Made by a program: the position numbers and the translations under genes
Source: Sipunculus nudus
Taxonomy: Eukaryota; Annelida; Sipuncula; Golfingiida; Sipunculidae
Length of the DNA stretch: 64,000 nucleotides
Reading direction: 5' to 3'
Assembly (NCBI GenBank): GCA_026874595.1
Contig: CM049311.1
Span: 11,749,676 to 11,813,675 of the forward strand
Part shown: positions 1 through 12,349 of the stretch, piece by piece
Layout: every line of letters begins with the position of its first letter
Numbering within the stretch: position 1 is the first letter of the stretch
The notes under the pieces: model-generated
The model's database searches: none
Seen by the model: only the letters and a program-made list of their open reading frames with translations
What the model was told of the DNA's origin: nothing

Positions 1-1094
1 GACTGACACAATCAGTGCTTGCAAGCCCATATTATTTTATCACTGATGATGACACTCAATTTGTCCTTAGGGGGGTTATTAACCACATTTTCAATATATA
101 TAATTATTGAGCAATTTGACATTATTTGCTTATTTGGCAAGTTCCCTGAAGGGCGTATGGCATAGGCATCTACCAGAAACAACCCTAGTCAACTCGGCCC
201 ATGTGAACTTGTCCCATGCACAACCCTTCCTGGATAAACCCAATGGGCAATGCAGGCAGGTTATATATGCAAGTAATAAAATCAAGGACAGTTTCCACTT
301 GTTCAGGTGGAATACAGTATTGCATGGTAGCCTTACAATCTGACATCACAGAGGGTGCCATGAACATTAATTCTCAAAAATGACAAATTTGAACTCCTGC
401 AAAGAGAAAAACATGTAACTAGTGAAAAAAAATTCTAAGCTTGTTAAACTAAAATTAATGCTAGACTTGAGGATTCTCCTGCTATTTTCAGGTTATGTTC
501 CTGAATGTTTTCTAAAATCATCAGCTTAAATGCAGTTTCATTTGAAAATAACCTAAATGCATTGATTCATCTAAATGCATAGCTGAAACATATGATGGCT
601 CTGATTAGAGCTGGGAATATTAGTTACGGTAAAGGTCTGATATTCAGACGGTGTCAGTCTCAGCCGACTTTTAACACTTTGCCTGTCAGGTTTTCGGACC
701 TGTTCACTCTTGAAGCCTTTCTTGGCTCCTGACGTAGATGCATCATCAACAACATACTGTGGGTGTCTCTTTGTTCATGAGGATTTCAAATTTGAGATAT
801 TCACAACAGGATCATTATCCGGAAAAATATAAATCTTGAATGAGAGGTTCCATTAGTGAAGATAACAGAACGATATTATATATAATAATAATCTTGTGTA
901 TTACCTGTAAATAAAACTTTACTATTATACATGATATCCTATCTTTCAAATTATTTAAACATAATGAACATTATTTTCTATTCCTTTGATGTTCAGTTGG
1001 GCACCAGCTGATACAATTTGCTCATACCAGTATTTAATATAAATTATGAACTTATTTATTTTACATGGATGGATTGTACAAATAGTTATTCCAA

Positions 1095-1245
1095 GTTTTA
1101 GAGGCACTCTCCATGGCTCTGAGGGTGGCCTTGGGTAGTCTGTATGGTGGAGGTAACCGGAGAACCCGGAGAAAACCTATAGCCTTGGAAGGGCAACCCA
1201 GGTTCCCAGCTGAGAGAGCCAAGCATTTAACCCCTTGACTGTCCA
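1095..1245. repeat. Short dispersed-repeat fragment with an 'ACCCGGAGAAAACC' core
   Basis: The plus strand holds AACCGGAGAACCCGGAGAAAA, two tandem variants of CCGGAGAA, in a GC-richer patch inside AT-rich sequence. From memory, similar cores occur in dispersed repeats of many aquatic animals, so I read this as an old repeat fragment. It is open on the minus strand for 65 codons, but the predicted peptide has no recognisable domain. I cannot assign a class. Confidence 0.35.
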
Positions 1246-3598
1246 GGCCCCAGTACATATTATTTACAATAATTAATTCATATAAAAATGGATGTACTGT
1301 GTTGATATTTATTTGGTGAGATCGTGAAAAGGAACCCTTTGGAAATAATTCAAAAGGAAAAATTACAAAATTTTAACCAGGCAAATATGATTGTAACCAC
1401 AGTATACTTTAACCAAGTGACCAAGGACAGATGAACAACAGGAACAACAAATATGATAAGTATATTAAGATTCCTGTGGAGAACAGGGTTTCAACCTAGT
1501 CTACTGGCTAGCCTGTCTATTACCCACTAAGGGACATAAGGTAATAACCTCCAGGCTCCGGCTCCCGACAACAATCTAGATATTGACCTCCTCATGCCGG
1601 CACCTCAGGTCATTCACAAAAGTAGGTCAGGCTTAAGGCTACCGGACCAGCTGATTGCAAACACGAATATTAAGTACACCTGTACTGGACGATACACCTG
1701 AGTGTACCTGTGAAGCAGTGTTACTGTGATAACATAAAAGTCATACTTTATGTGTTGATCTCCTTTGTTCTGCAGCGAGACTAAAAACTGGGACTCCTTT
1801 ACACAACTGGGTTACACCTAATCTGTCTGTGGATGGTTCTTACATGTTCTCTGTTTCTACTGAATGGCTCTCCTGAGTTGGACCCTCCTTTTTCATATTT
1901 GTAAAAAAAATCACTATGAAAATAATGATGAAATAAACCTCCCTGTTTGATAGGGATTTTATTTGTCTGATGTCATTATTGAAAGGGAGGGCAACCCTTA
2001 GGATTTCAAGGTTGAATATTACCTGACACTTCATATAAATTAATCTAGAATGGAAATTTAAAAAAAAAATTCAGCACACTCTTCAATGAAGTTAGGAGGA
2101 TCTTTTTCCTAAAGAACTAGCACACATGACAAAATGAATATAAATAGATCCTGAAGACATATATATAGATCACACAAGTGTACACAAAGAAAACTTTCTT
2201 AAATTCCTGACCTTGAAGGCATTTATCAAGACTACACATTTACAAAAATATTTATTATAGCAAAATTTTTTTTTATATGAACCTGGGCTCACTAATGAAA
2301 TTATATATTTTTTTGGGCAACTTATTTTGTTTTATTATTTCTATATCTCTTTTTCAGTTGCCAAAGGAAATTTAACAAAATCTCTGAGCATCTTATTGAA
2401 CCAGTTTATATTAAAAAAAATATTACTTATCCAAATGATCATGGTCTCTAAAGCTGAGTCTGTTTATTTAAAAAAAACAATCTTTTTTTAATAAAGTATT
2501 GTGGCTAACAGATGGCACAATCAAGTGATTAAATATTATGATAAAGGATAAAAAGGATGTCAAATTTTTAACACTTTTTTCCATTTAAAAATGCACCCTT
2601 GATGAGTCCCCTAGAACTCCCTCAATTGGTAACCCTCTCCGAGTTAAAAAATACTGCATATTTATGTTCACTTCTAAAGACTCATTTTAACTTGAAACAA
2701 ATCCTCTTTACAGGAATTTTTGAAAATTCTGTGAAGATACAACAGAAGAGCCCTCGGCATAATATTGCCTGGAACATAAATGTAAATTTGTCTGAAATTT
2801 TAACAGAGGGTTAAAACTGCTCTGATTCAACCCTCTCTGATTTAACCCTATATCTCTGATTTCCAGTTCATTATTTTAAACCAAAGCAGGAAAAATAAAA
2901 AGTCACAACATCCACTGATGCCAAATGTTAGAAGGCTATGTTTACATGTATCAAGAGGCATTATACATGTGTGGTTATATGTATTATAAATGTAATCAGT
3001 TACTATTAAATCCCTGGATTTAGAAATTATGTAAACTATTATACCTGGATAAAGAGATAATATCCTTTTTCACTCTGTAATCTACCTGGTTCCCAGAGGT
3101 AATCATGCTAAGGTCTTTTAATTGTTTCATAAATTGCCGATGTATCTGGAAAAGTATATATAGCTAGCTAGGATACACAGGGAAACCTCCCTTGTGGACA
3201 CCTATCTATTTAGGCATGTCTCTAGTTATGAGCACTTATGGGAGACCACTTTGAGAGTTTTTTTTGGATGTCTGTAATCTTACTAATAAGGGTATATCTC
3301 TCTATTAAAAGCAGCCAGTGGTACAACCATAATTTTGGGACCTGTGGCACCTGAGATTTAGTATGCATTCAAAATGGCAGCTCCCAAGGAGCAGTTTCAA
3401 GAAAATGGGAGATATAAACCTGTCAGGGAATGATAAGGGCGCAGGGATGTGACACAATATTCATCTGAAGACAGCGTCCAGCAAGAATTTATCTGCAGAG
3501 TGTGTTTGTTGGCACGGGGATATGTATCAGCAAAGTTTAAAATGGGATAACACTTTTTATGGACCATGCCCAAATCCTCATATGATAGCAGTTGTAGG

Positions 3599-3947
3599 TA
3601 GTGGTGTGCCGATTAATCGATTAAATCAATGACTGGTTGTTTTCTGTCAAAATCATTTAAATCAATTGCATTTTTGTATAATCATTTAAAAAAGATTACA
3701 TATGCACATGAAAAGAATCTAATTCTGTCAGAAATGTACAAACACAAAGTCAACCTTTGAAGCAGGTGGACTGATGGTTTCATTATGAAAAACGATGTAT
3801 TTGTCACACTATTCACTGGGTCAATATTTTAGGTACTAGTGTACAGCAGATTTCAAGGTAACAAAAAATAATTGATCAATAATCGATCATCAGTTTGTTT
3901 CATTTTTCAATCATCGGTTATGATTTCAAAACCAATTCCTACTACTA
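3599..3947 (+). mobile_element. Non-autonomous hAT-type MITE, copy A
   Basis: This 349-bp element is flanked by a perfect 8-bp direct repeat, GTTGTAGG, at 3591-3598 and 3948-3955. Its ends are TAGTGGTGTGCCGATTAATC on the left and, read inward from the right, TAGTAGTAGGAATTGG. An 8-bp target duplication with TAG-type termini is typical of hAT transposons. The inside is AT-rich, rich in ATCGAT-like words, and has no transposase frame. A second copy in the opposite orientation lies at 12959-13375. Confidence 0.8.
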
Positions 3948-6329
3948 GTTGTAGGATCCTACTGCATTTACACTTCACTTGTTTGTTTAGACACAACTTA
4001 ATTCACTTTATAACACACCAAAATCTGATACTCAGTGTTTTTGCATTAGCTTCCATGTTTTAACATTACTTTTACTCTAGCTGTTATTGACAAAGCTTTC
4101 AGTTTAATCACTAGTGTTATGGTTACGGAATAACACTGGATCAAATAGACAAGGTACTTGTGCACTTGGTGATACTCGCATAAAAGGGTGCTCCATATAT
4201 CTGAGTCCACCCTTGATATGAAATGAGGTACAACATACATGCAGGTACCATCTGTTGTCCCACTTGACCTCAAGAGGGAAGCATGAGAGTACCTGTACAG
4301 ACCTGCGGTCAGTAACACTCATCCAATCACCACAGACCATTAAAACATAATGAACAATTTTTCAATTTCATATATCAGACTTCAAGGTAAACAATACGAG
4401 AAGCAAATGAAATGGTAAAAATAATCACCTTAAAACATTTAATTTCCTCCTTTTGTTTTGCATTTATATTAATAAATGTTTTCAATGTTCAGATTTTTTT
4501 CACAGTATATGTCAAGATGATCACAGTGCAACCTTCTAAATAAAACTAAACTTAAAATACAGTATAAGTATGTAAAAGCTCACCCTTTTCTTCAGGGCAT
4601 GTATGTTGCAAACAGGGGTTTAGTTCAGTATTATTATTACAACTGTTCAAATGAAGCCTCGACATGTGTTATACATCAGCACACAGAAATAATATTTTTA
4701 AACATTTCTTGAGCCATTATATAAATTCACAATGGTGATTCATATCAGGGACAACTATACCCTGTATTATAAATCAAGTTCTTAATTCACATATTCTCAC
4801 TTATACAGAGATGGCCCGCCTCTATACAGCTCTATAATGCTGAACATAAGCAGAAATTGCACCACAGCCATGACACCAAAGAGTTACACCTACAATATTA
4901 GCTGTGATCATTGACTATGTTTACCACTCAATACTGCTTATGAAACATTATAATCTTAACATTGCATGCTTTATAAACACAGCTTTGAAGTCACTAAATG
5001 TCAACCACATACAGAGGGGTTACAAAAGGACCGTTCCAGAAATAGGGGGGGGGAGTTATATATGTACAGTTATATCTTCCAATTATAATGACAACCTCAC
5101 ATTACAATTCTTTCTATATTTATTCCTTATACAAGCATTGTATATTTACATTGTCTCTATGTGGCTAGCCTGTTGTTGACAGGGACTGGGATCAATGTCT
5201 GGTCAGAAGTACTAGGCACTACTGAGTATTGTTGTGTCTCTTGCAGTCATTTAATACTTAATTTTCTTTTTTTTTTAAACTTCTTTAATAATTATAAATA
5301 TATATGATTATATTTGTACCTGATTGGTATTTGATCTATTATTTTGAGAAATTTAAACACAAGTCCTTCCTTTAATGTATATTTTTCCAATATAACCCAC
5401 TACAGGGGTTTTAAATTATTTGTTACAGATGATTTTTTTTTTCATTTATTTAATAATTACAGCAATCCCCTGGTCTTTTTATTCAAATCAGTTTTTCAAC
5501 TATAGTTTGTAAAAGCTGCACAGAGTGCTTATTGATAAGTGTTTATCTCTTTTAAATGCTTTATAAAATCAGAAATATAAATGCCTATATGTATAATACA
5601 TAATAGTCAAAGTTACATTCTTGCATGTAGAGGCTGTAATATGTACAATGTACAAGATAATAATTAATATATTATACATGTGCTGAATCAACACTTATCT
5701 AACTGGAATAGCATTCCTTATTTGCTATGTAGTGTACAAAATGCCTATATGCACTAACTATGCCATATATGGAAGTGGTTACTGATACCATATTTGGAAT
5801 AGCTAGATTACCAACGAGGTACATTATATATGTTAGGGCTGACAAGTAAGTCACCTGAGTAGCTACCTGTAAGGCCTTAGTTAACTATGACTCACCATGT
5901 ACTGTCTGACATGCCGGCAGGTACAGGGTAAATATACGGAACCCTGATGTTGAATAAGTTTTACTGGGTCACATCTAATACTTCAATAAATCCCTCTTAT
6001 TCCTTGTACAAAAGTGCTTGCTATGTACGTAATCAACTCATGCTTACCATCATAGGTAGGTAGGATAGGATAAGGGATAATGTGTTATTACAAAGCATTC
6101 TGGATTTAATCTTATATATATGGGCTAGGAATTATGCAGAAGTAACATGTACTGAAGAAATTTGAGAAAGTTATTTTTATAGAGGGATCGAATTGGAAGT
6201 TATTCAGTAGTAGGGACTGATGAATGCAGATGATTGATCTATCATTGCCATCATCGACTACAGGGTAAATCACAAGGGCTATAGGTTTAATATTGACAAA
6301 ATGCACACTTTCATAAAATTTATGCCAGC

Positions 6330-6620
6330 ATACTTCAGAGCAATGTGTGTTTACTAATAGATTCACACCTAAAGTTACTATATACACATGTATGTAGGCT
6401 ATAGAATTATTAGATATATATCAGTCAATTGGTAGCAATATATATATATATCAACTGACAGGATGTCCAGGTCTGTATTTGGTCAGAAATTTTGAATTCC
6501 TAGAGGTCAATCAATTTTAACTGTTGATTGATCATGACATCACAAATGATTCAAAACCATGGGTTGCTGATATGATGTCAATGATTGATTATGATAAAAA
6601 AAGCAACTCCCAACACAAAT
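6330..6620. repeat. Dispersed repeat, copy 1 of a pair (other copy near 33110-33420)
   Basis: Several blocks occur in the same order as at about 33110-33420: TGTGTTTAC followed by TAGTTT/TAGATT, GTTACTATATACA, ATCACAAATGA, and GATTATGAT followed by CGACTCCCAACACAA or a close variant. The overall match is diverged and gapped, so this is an old repeat. No coding capacity or clear termini were seen. Confidence 0.5.
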
Positions 6621-6898
6621 ATTCCATTCAGAAGTCCAACACCTAAATAAAAAGGCTATGCACTAACCAATATACAGAAATAATATTGTTTTTTCAGTCA
6701 AAGGAAATCATTCTTTTATTTACAAATGTTTTAAGTGAATATGCAAATTTTTGTATGATTAATGTCTGCTGAATGTTAAGATATGAAGAGGACCAATACA
6801 AACTCTACTGAGCTATGTTGAACTATAAATTATAACAATTTTCATCTCCAGTACTGGAGGACAAACAAAATGTACAGCATGCAACGATCAGCACTTAC

Positions 6899-6997
6899 CT
6901 GCGCTCTCTACTGGTGGTAAAGTATCCTTAGTGATTTCATTGTATGTTGGAGGAGGCGGAGCATCATCATTATTTTCCGCCATGTTGTTGTCTGGTC
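6899..6997 (-). CDS. Internal or alternative first coding exon of an unidentified gene, with a PPTY motif
   Basis: A pyrimidine-rich acceptor (ttttatctttcag) precedes the exon on the minus strand, and it ends at a near-perfect donor, GCAG|GTAAGTGC. The 99-nt exon enters and leaves in phase 1. Joined to the exon at 35500-35569 it reads R-P-D-N-N then MAENNDDAPPPPTYNEITKD and TLPPVESA. An in-frame ATG at 6983 in good context (ACAACATGG) could also start translation. PPTY fits the PPxY consensus bound by WW domains, for example of NEDD4-type ubiquitin ligases. I do not recognise the family. Acidic, proline-rich N-termini with PPxY are common in multipass membrane proteins and adaptors, but that is only a guess. 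The remaining exons would lie left of the window. Confidence 0.7.
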
Positions 6998-9900
6998 CTG
7001 AAAGATAAAAATAAAATAACATGAAAAAAAAAAAGCATTTGAGATGGGATGCAAACCCTGCATGGAAGATGGTGCTGAAAGATGGTGCCTTGGATGCTAA
7101 CATATATCATTCCTGGGAATGTTTTTTCTCAATGAAAGTATCCTGGAAAACACCTCTGGGTATTGTGATACTGCTGTCCAAAATATATACACAAAATGGT
7201 CAAGTCACCATGCTGTACAAAGATTTACTGCCACATTTCAAGAAAACTGACATCATTGTCCTCTGTGACATAATGGTTCCTGCTGCACAGATGGCCATAT
7301 AGTCCCGTGTTGTAAGTACAAGTTAACGAAACAATGCTGCCAAAACCCATAAAATGCTCATATCAGGGTTATTTATGCACGATTTTCACTAAAGTTCAAT
7401 CGCTTTATCATTTTGCCACTCCCAACCTACAGGTCAAATTTCAATAAAATCTGCATGAATGTTTTTACTTATTTTGCAGATAAACACAAACAACCAACAG
7501 AAAACAATAATCCTTGCTTTGCAAAGGCTTAATAGAATAAAATGAACTGCTTACTGTACATTTAAAAGCCAGCCCTTAGAGAATCTATTACTGAATCATC
7601 AGACCTGTTATACAAGCTAGGTAACAGCACCAAATAAGGAAGTGATGCTGCTTCATACAGAGCATCCACCGCCCACCCTTAATCCTGGTGTATACATGGA
7701 ACCAGTCTTTTGTATTTTCTCATCACTATAAGTATCACTTGCTTAACTTTTAGCCTTCAAAATGCATGATATCACACTGTCACTACAGCAAGCATTAATT
7801 AACTAACAATAATTGACATTCCGTCAAGATCAGGAGAACAGGGCGTGGTCTGTGTAGGCCTGAACCATGATGGCAATTTTCCTCCCAGTATTAATTGTAT
7901 GTCCAATGTGCTGGTGTGAGAAATCCTCTACCTCAGATAATAAATCTATGGTAATACAAATCCTCTAGAATGCACATGCATTTGATTCCTGACCTCAATG
8001 TATTAGGTTTGCTAACTGGTACAAACCCAATTTCAGTCCAACAAGATGACACTAAATGACACTTATAATAATGCTTCTGGATGTATAAGATGACAGCTCT
8101 CCACGAAATGGTTAAGTCTTAACACAGCCACAATAGTCACTATCAATTATTAGTGAGTGAATGATTATTAACCATTAATCAAATATTGATTTTCTTTGAT
8201 GCAGTGTCATAATCGTAGACAATAAGGTGTGTCAGAGTCTTTACAATAACATCTAGGTGTCACATGTAGCCTACCTCAGGTCTTGTTTATCCGAATGTGA
8301 TCTAGCTGCCAGAGATGTGCATGTGTCCTCAAGTTTACACCCTGTATCTGTGCTAAGAGGTCAAGTAATTCTCTAGTTCACTCAACACTAACAATGAATA
8401 TATAAATCAGGCACTACTAAGGTGGCAGCCTTGCATACCAACAGATAGCCAGCCAGCCAAATCACCTGGTTGCCATGGCAATGATAATGATGCTGTTTCC
8501 AAGGGCACAAATGAGTGCCGTCTGATGTTAACAGAGCTAGTCATCCTCATCACCATGATGAGGGTTAGCTCCCATAGTGATGTACAAGTTGAGCATCTAT
8601 ATAATGAGTAGAGTTGTATATCACTGTTATTACAACACACCTGTGTCAAAACTAAAATCCTGTAGGCTAAACCACCAGGCTGTAAGAAAGTACAGATAAT
8701 TAAAAATTCAATTATATTAATGACAAGAATAAGAAGTATAGTTCAAGTTTAACATTGCTGATGACCAGGTTATTCAGAAATAATTTAAAGTAACACATTA
8801 TTTTTAGTACCAGGTAACATTTTACTTCAGACATGTAATGTGAATATCTTTTTGCTTGTTTTGAATATAACAAACAGTATTAGTAACTAGGGGTGTATTA
8901 ATGCATTGAAAAATATATGTATGCACTGATTTGCAGCCCCTCAATTAAATTGTAATTATTTCTTAACCTCCAAATCAATTCAATTTGATCTTTAAGTTAT
9001 TTGCTTGTACCACCTCAAAGCAAGTGTGACCTGTCAAACTGGACAGAGCACATTGTGATGTGGTGGCTAATTTATAATGTATGTCCTAGATATAATTCAA
9101 TGATTGCTAGTTTCATGACCACTCCACTTGTAGAGAAACAAATTAACAGACATCCATATTGTAGTATAATATTTGCTTTTATTCAAAAGAAAGTGTGAAA
9201 TTTGACACTAAAGTAATCATTAAAGAAAGAACTGAATCAAAAGCATCTCACAATTAATTCACAGGCCTATAGTTGAGAATTAATTAAAGCTGTATGGTAT
9301 GCTGAACTCAGAATGCTTGTTGAGAGATTTCATATGTAGCATGCTATATTTTCTATACGTCACATCCAGAACACCATGTATGCGGAACTGGGATAAATCA
9401 CAATATACTTAGAATGTAGCATTTAATTGTTTTGCCAGATATGCATTCCATATACCTGATTGGCTAATAGAGAATCTCACCCTATTTATTTGGTCAATAC
9501 TGATTTTTATTAGCATTCGACTTGGAATCTTAGTTTAATCATCTGTAATATTTAGTTGATGACCTGAGTCAACAGTGCAAAAGAAAGTAATCATAGGTCT
9601 CAGACAATATATGAAAACTAAAGACTGCAATAACACAGTACAAAATATACATGGACATGCATCCTAATCAAAACCTAAGGATGGGTAAGATAAACTTCAT
9701 CTATAGATGACTTTTTTCAATATTTGCTGAAGCATGAGAAACAAGTGCACATTCTTTTGTGTACATGCAACCATGCATGCATATTACATCACTGTGTAGA
9801 AGGCTATGACATATACATGCAAAGGATATAAGGTGTATTTTTATGCATATATATACATACATATCCACACCCAGATGCATTAAAATCTTAATACTATAAT

Positions 9901-10014
9901 AATAATAACATACACAAAAATATAGGAGTTTATAGTAATAGCATTTTCACAGCACAATAGTTTTTCACTTGGTTCATTATCATGACCATCAGCCATTCAA
10001 GCGTCACAAATAAG

Positions 10015-10053
10015 TGTTAAACAAGGGACCCATGGGTCACGGCGCTCAGCTGA
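10015..10053 (+). repeat. Short conserved repeat word shared with 59648-59684
   Basis: GTTAAACAAGGGACC, then C/TATGGGTCAC, then CGCTCAGCTG occur here and again near 59648, with about three substitutions. Flanks are not alike. This looks like the conserved end of a dispersed family whose body has decayed. Confidence 0.5.
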
Positions 10054-10437
10054 AGTTTGAAATTTTTGCAAATGCAAAATATGCAAAATATTCTATTGTA
10101 ATGTTTTTCATTTATATATAAGAATATGAGAAGCTAAGAGGAAAGGGGCCCTCCTACTTGGTTTTAGTAAAGTTCTAAATATACGATTGCAAACTAATAC
10201 CCTGACAAGACTATCATGAAGAAAAACAGTAAAAGTTTTGAGATAATGTGATGCATATGAAAATATACAGATGGACAGGCAAGTGGACAGAATGGACTAA
10301 TACCTTTATTTCACTTTCAAGGGAATAATGCATTTAAGTTTATATATAAGATTATTTTTTTAGTATATCCACTTTTTCCATTAAAAGTTTTTATCTGAAT
10401 CATTATTTTTATTTACAAGTTTATAAATTTTTAATAA

Positions 10438-10571
10438 AAAAAAACTGAAAATATAAGTTAAAATATTAGAATTGTTGCAAAAGTTGCAATCATTATATAT
10501 CAAGAGTAAAAAAACTGAAAATATAAGTTAAAATATTTTAATTGTTGCAAAAGTTGCAATCATTATATATC
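10438..10571 (+). repeat. Direct duplication of a 70-bp AT-rich unit
   Basis: The word AAACTGAAAATATAAGTTAA and the following 45 bases, ending CATTATATAT, recur at an offset of exactly 70 bp with only two or three differences. Each unit also contains the internal echo TTGCAAAAGTTGCAA. This is a local tandem duplication with no coding content. Confidence 0.85.
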
Positions 10572-10886
10572 CGGAATGTAGCTCATATTGGGTCATATTA
10601 TGCATACACATATATTTTATTATTTTTAAATCACATATTTTTAAACTGAATTTAAAATAAAATAAAGCATCTACAAGATTATTCCTTGAATCACTATTAA
10701 AAAGTTTTGCACATGGTACATGCTTAATTTTATTCACCAAAATAAAATAAAAGATTCAGTAAAATTGATAAAATAAAACATCTTTTCAAATAAAGTATAC
10801 ACACTGTTGGTTGAATGAGGAACAAACAATATCATTCTGCTAACTACTATCTCAGCTTTATAGAACAAGAATACACAGAAAAAGTC

Positions 10887-10965
10887 GGATCACCCCATAT
10901 GGGAATCAAACCCATGACCTTCCGATTGCCGGTCGTCTGCTCTACCACTGAGCTAACAGGGATCC
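10887..10965 (-). repeat. tRNA-like pol III promoter block, left arm (degenerate)
   Basis: Read on the minus strand this has an intact A box (TAGCTCAGTGG) and a D-arm (GCTC...GAGC). The T-arm is GGGTTTGATTCCC, where the box B has lost its CpG (TTTGA instead of TTCGA). The anticodon arm does not form a normal 5-bp stem, so it is not a functional tRNA gene. Confidence 0.7.
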
Positions 10966-11271
10966 CCAACTTCCTCTGTGTATCAGCACACTTTCATAGG
11001 AACCAGCGAAGTGACATCACTACTGTGACTGGTATTATACATACTACATGTGTCGACAAAGCGACTTTGCATGCAGCATGGAGATGGACCAGCATGGCCA
11101 TTCAACATCTTTCTATATAATATTTGATGCACACCATAAAAGGCCATCAGTTTATCACTGCTGCATGCAAAGTCGCTTTGTCAACACATGTAGTATGTAT
11201 AATACCAGTCACAGTAGTGATGTCACTTCGCTGGTTCCTATGAAAGTGTGCTGATACACAGAGGAAGTTGG

Positions 11272-11350
11272 GGATCCCTGTTAGCTCAGTGGTAGAGCAG
11301 ACGACCGGCAATCGGAGGGTCATGGGTTCGATTCCCATACGGGGTGATCC
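11272..11350 (+). repeat. tRNA-like pol III promoter block, right arm (intact A and B boxes)
   Basis: Box A TAGCTCAGTGG and box B GGTTCGATTCC both match consensus. The T-arm is a perfect 5-bp stem (ATGGG/CCCAT) around TTCGATT. The acceptor region pairs CCTGT with ACGGG, and GGATC with GATCC outside a two-base GT bulge. The anticodon stem pairs in only three of five positions, and the loop lacks T33. It is therefore a tRNA-derived SINE head, not a tRNA gene. Confidence 0.75.
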
Positions 11351-11483
11351 GACTTTTTCTGTGTATTCTTGTTCTATATCTCCATGATATGGACCAGCAT
11401 GGCCATTCAACATCTTTCTATATAATATCTCAGCTTTAATTTATTACTGGAATTTCACACCTGGTGAAGTTTTTACTCTTCTA

Positions 11484-11513
11484 GGGGGGGGGGGGGGAGA
11501 GGGGGGGGGGGGG
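11484..11513 (+). repeat. Poly-G run
   Basis: Two G tracts (14 and 13 bases) are separated by AGA. This is a potential G-quadruplex in DNA and an obvious sequencing-error hotspot. Confidence 0.8.
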
Positions 11514-11569
11514 AGTGCAGGGCAGAGGGGAAGCCTGCTGGTAGTGGCCAAGCTGAGCCAAGGCAAGCT

Positions 11570-12349
11570 GCCTGGGGTGGGTTACATAATGCAAGTGAAG
11601 GCTGTACTACTAGGTGGGTTAGATGTAAACAACACTTGACATGGTGTATGAAAACTTGAATATAAGCTACTCTTTTCAATCAATTTCTTTGAAATTTCAG
11701 ATTTTAACAGATTAAATCCTTATAAATATATGCTGTGAAATTTAAATCAACAGTGCTTACAGGGAAAAAACGTGCCATTGCCAAAGTTGGCCAAAATTTA
11801 AGGTATTGATTTTTTATTTATGCTAATAACTTGAAAAATTTGCAAAATTCAGATCTAATTTTGGGTAAACAATTGAATCTTGATTAAATAAAGTTATATT
11901 CCTGAAAAAAAGTCTCTAGCTTCAGGAATTCTCATGTTAGGTGAGTAAATATATTTCCTGATTTTTTTAAAAATTGCATTATATTTTGGCCGATAACTTC
12001 AAAATAATTCCCAACACTGACCTAATTTTTTGTTAGTTCATAGAAAATGTATGGAAGAATATGAATACTAAATATAATCAAACACAGATCAGTGGTTTTG
12101 ATATTAAGCAGCCTTGAAGTGTTTTTATGGAAAATGGAGGTTTTTCCCTAATATCTCAAAGAAACAAAGTCCTAATGACCCAATTTTTGGTATGGTAGGA
12201 GATTTTGGGGACGTCTAATGGTATGCAAAATTTTGGAATTGGAGGTCGTACGGTTTCAAAACGTGCCCTGTTAACGGACGGCCGGCCGGACGACGGACAA
12301 AGGACCACGACTATAGCTCAGATGACTTATAGTCAGCTGAGCTAAAAAG
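11570..12349 (+). repeat. Dispersed repeat family R1, single copy, ending in a hairpin
   Basis: The body aligns by eye with two tandem units at about 60860-62275: shared words include CAAAATTTAAGGTA, CTAATTTTGGGTA, CAATTGAATCTTGATTAA and GGTTTTGATATTA. It ends in a GACGG/CGGAC tract, then CCACGACTATAGCTC and a 13-bp stem hairpin at 12314-12343. It has no coding capacity. The class is unknown to me; similar ends are, from memory, frequent in molluscan genomes. Confidence 0.7.

Larger units (their letters stand above)
1..6898. other. Left-edge non-coding segment, probably an intron of the minus-strand PPTY gene
   Basis: No coding exon can be supported here. The segment lies just downstream (minus strand) of a strong splice donor whose exon is still open, so it should be the next intron of that gene, with the acceptor beyond base 1 or in an exon too small to see. 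It is AT-rich, and its short open frames are low-complexity. It contains a short proline-codon-like repeat around 1095-1245, a hAT-type MITE at 3599-3947 and one copy of a dispersed repeat at about 6330-6620. The rest shows no structure I recognise. Confidence 0.5.
10848..11438. mobile_element. Fold-back element: 219-bp inverted repeat carrying two tRNA-like heads, with a 13-bp target duplication
   Basis: The arms 10859-11077 and 11160-11378 are exact-length inverted copies differing at four bases (about 98% identity). Three of those four lie in CpG or CpG-derived positions. Each arm holds a tRNA-like block with pol III box A and box B sequences. A 40-bp direct repeat starting ATGGACCAGCATGGCCATTC follows each arm in the same orientation (about 11086 and 11391). 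The whole is flanked by TATCTCAGCTTTA at 10848-10860 and 11426-11438. The target-like duplication indicates one insertion event of an already compound element, or a SINE that formed a head-to-head dimer. No protein-coding capacity is evident. Confidence 0.75.

Noticed and set aside
185-367. Downstream exon of the minus-strand gene (peptide with CKATMQYCIPPEQVETVLDF)
   Set aside because: An acceptor-like 'tgatgtcag' and a compatible phase exist, but the pyrimidine tract is poor, the frame soon ends at TAG, and the peptide has no domain; a chance match is likely.
360-400. Acceptor 'tctctttgcag' on the minus strand as the next exon of the PPTY gene
   Set aside because: In the required phase it meets a stop codon after seven codons; it would give a protein of about 64 residues. 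Not impossible, but unsupported.
8890-8960. Third hAT-type MITE (TAGGGGTGTATTAATGCATT start)
   Set aside because: The start looks right, but I found no matching right end or 8-bp duplication.
11272-11350. Functional tRNA gene
   Set aside because: A and B boxes and T-arm are good, but the anticodon stem has mismatches, T33 is missing and a near-identical inverted copy lies 300 bp away inside a mobile element.
11484-11513. Poly-G run as a biological G-quadruplex regulator
   Set aside because: Homopolymer runs like this and those near 29098, 47753 and 58436 are common slippage or assembly features; no linked gene element was seen.
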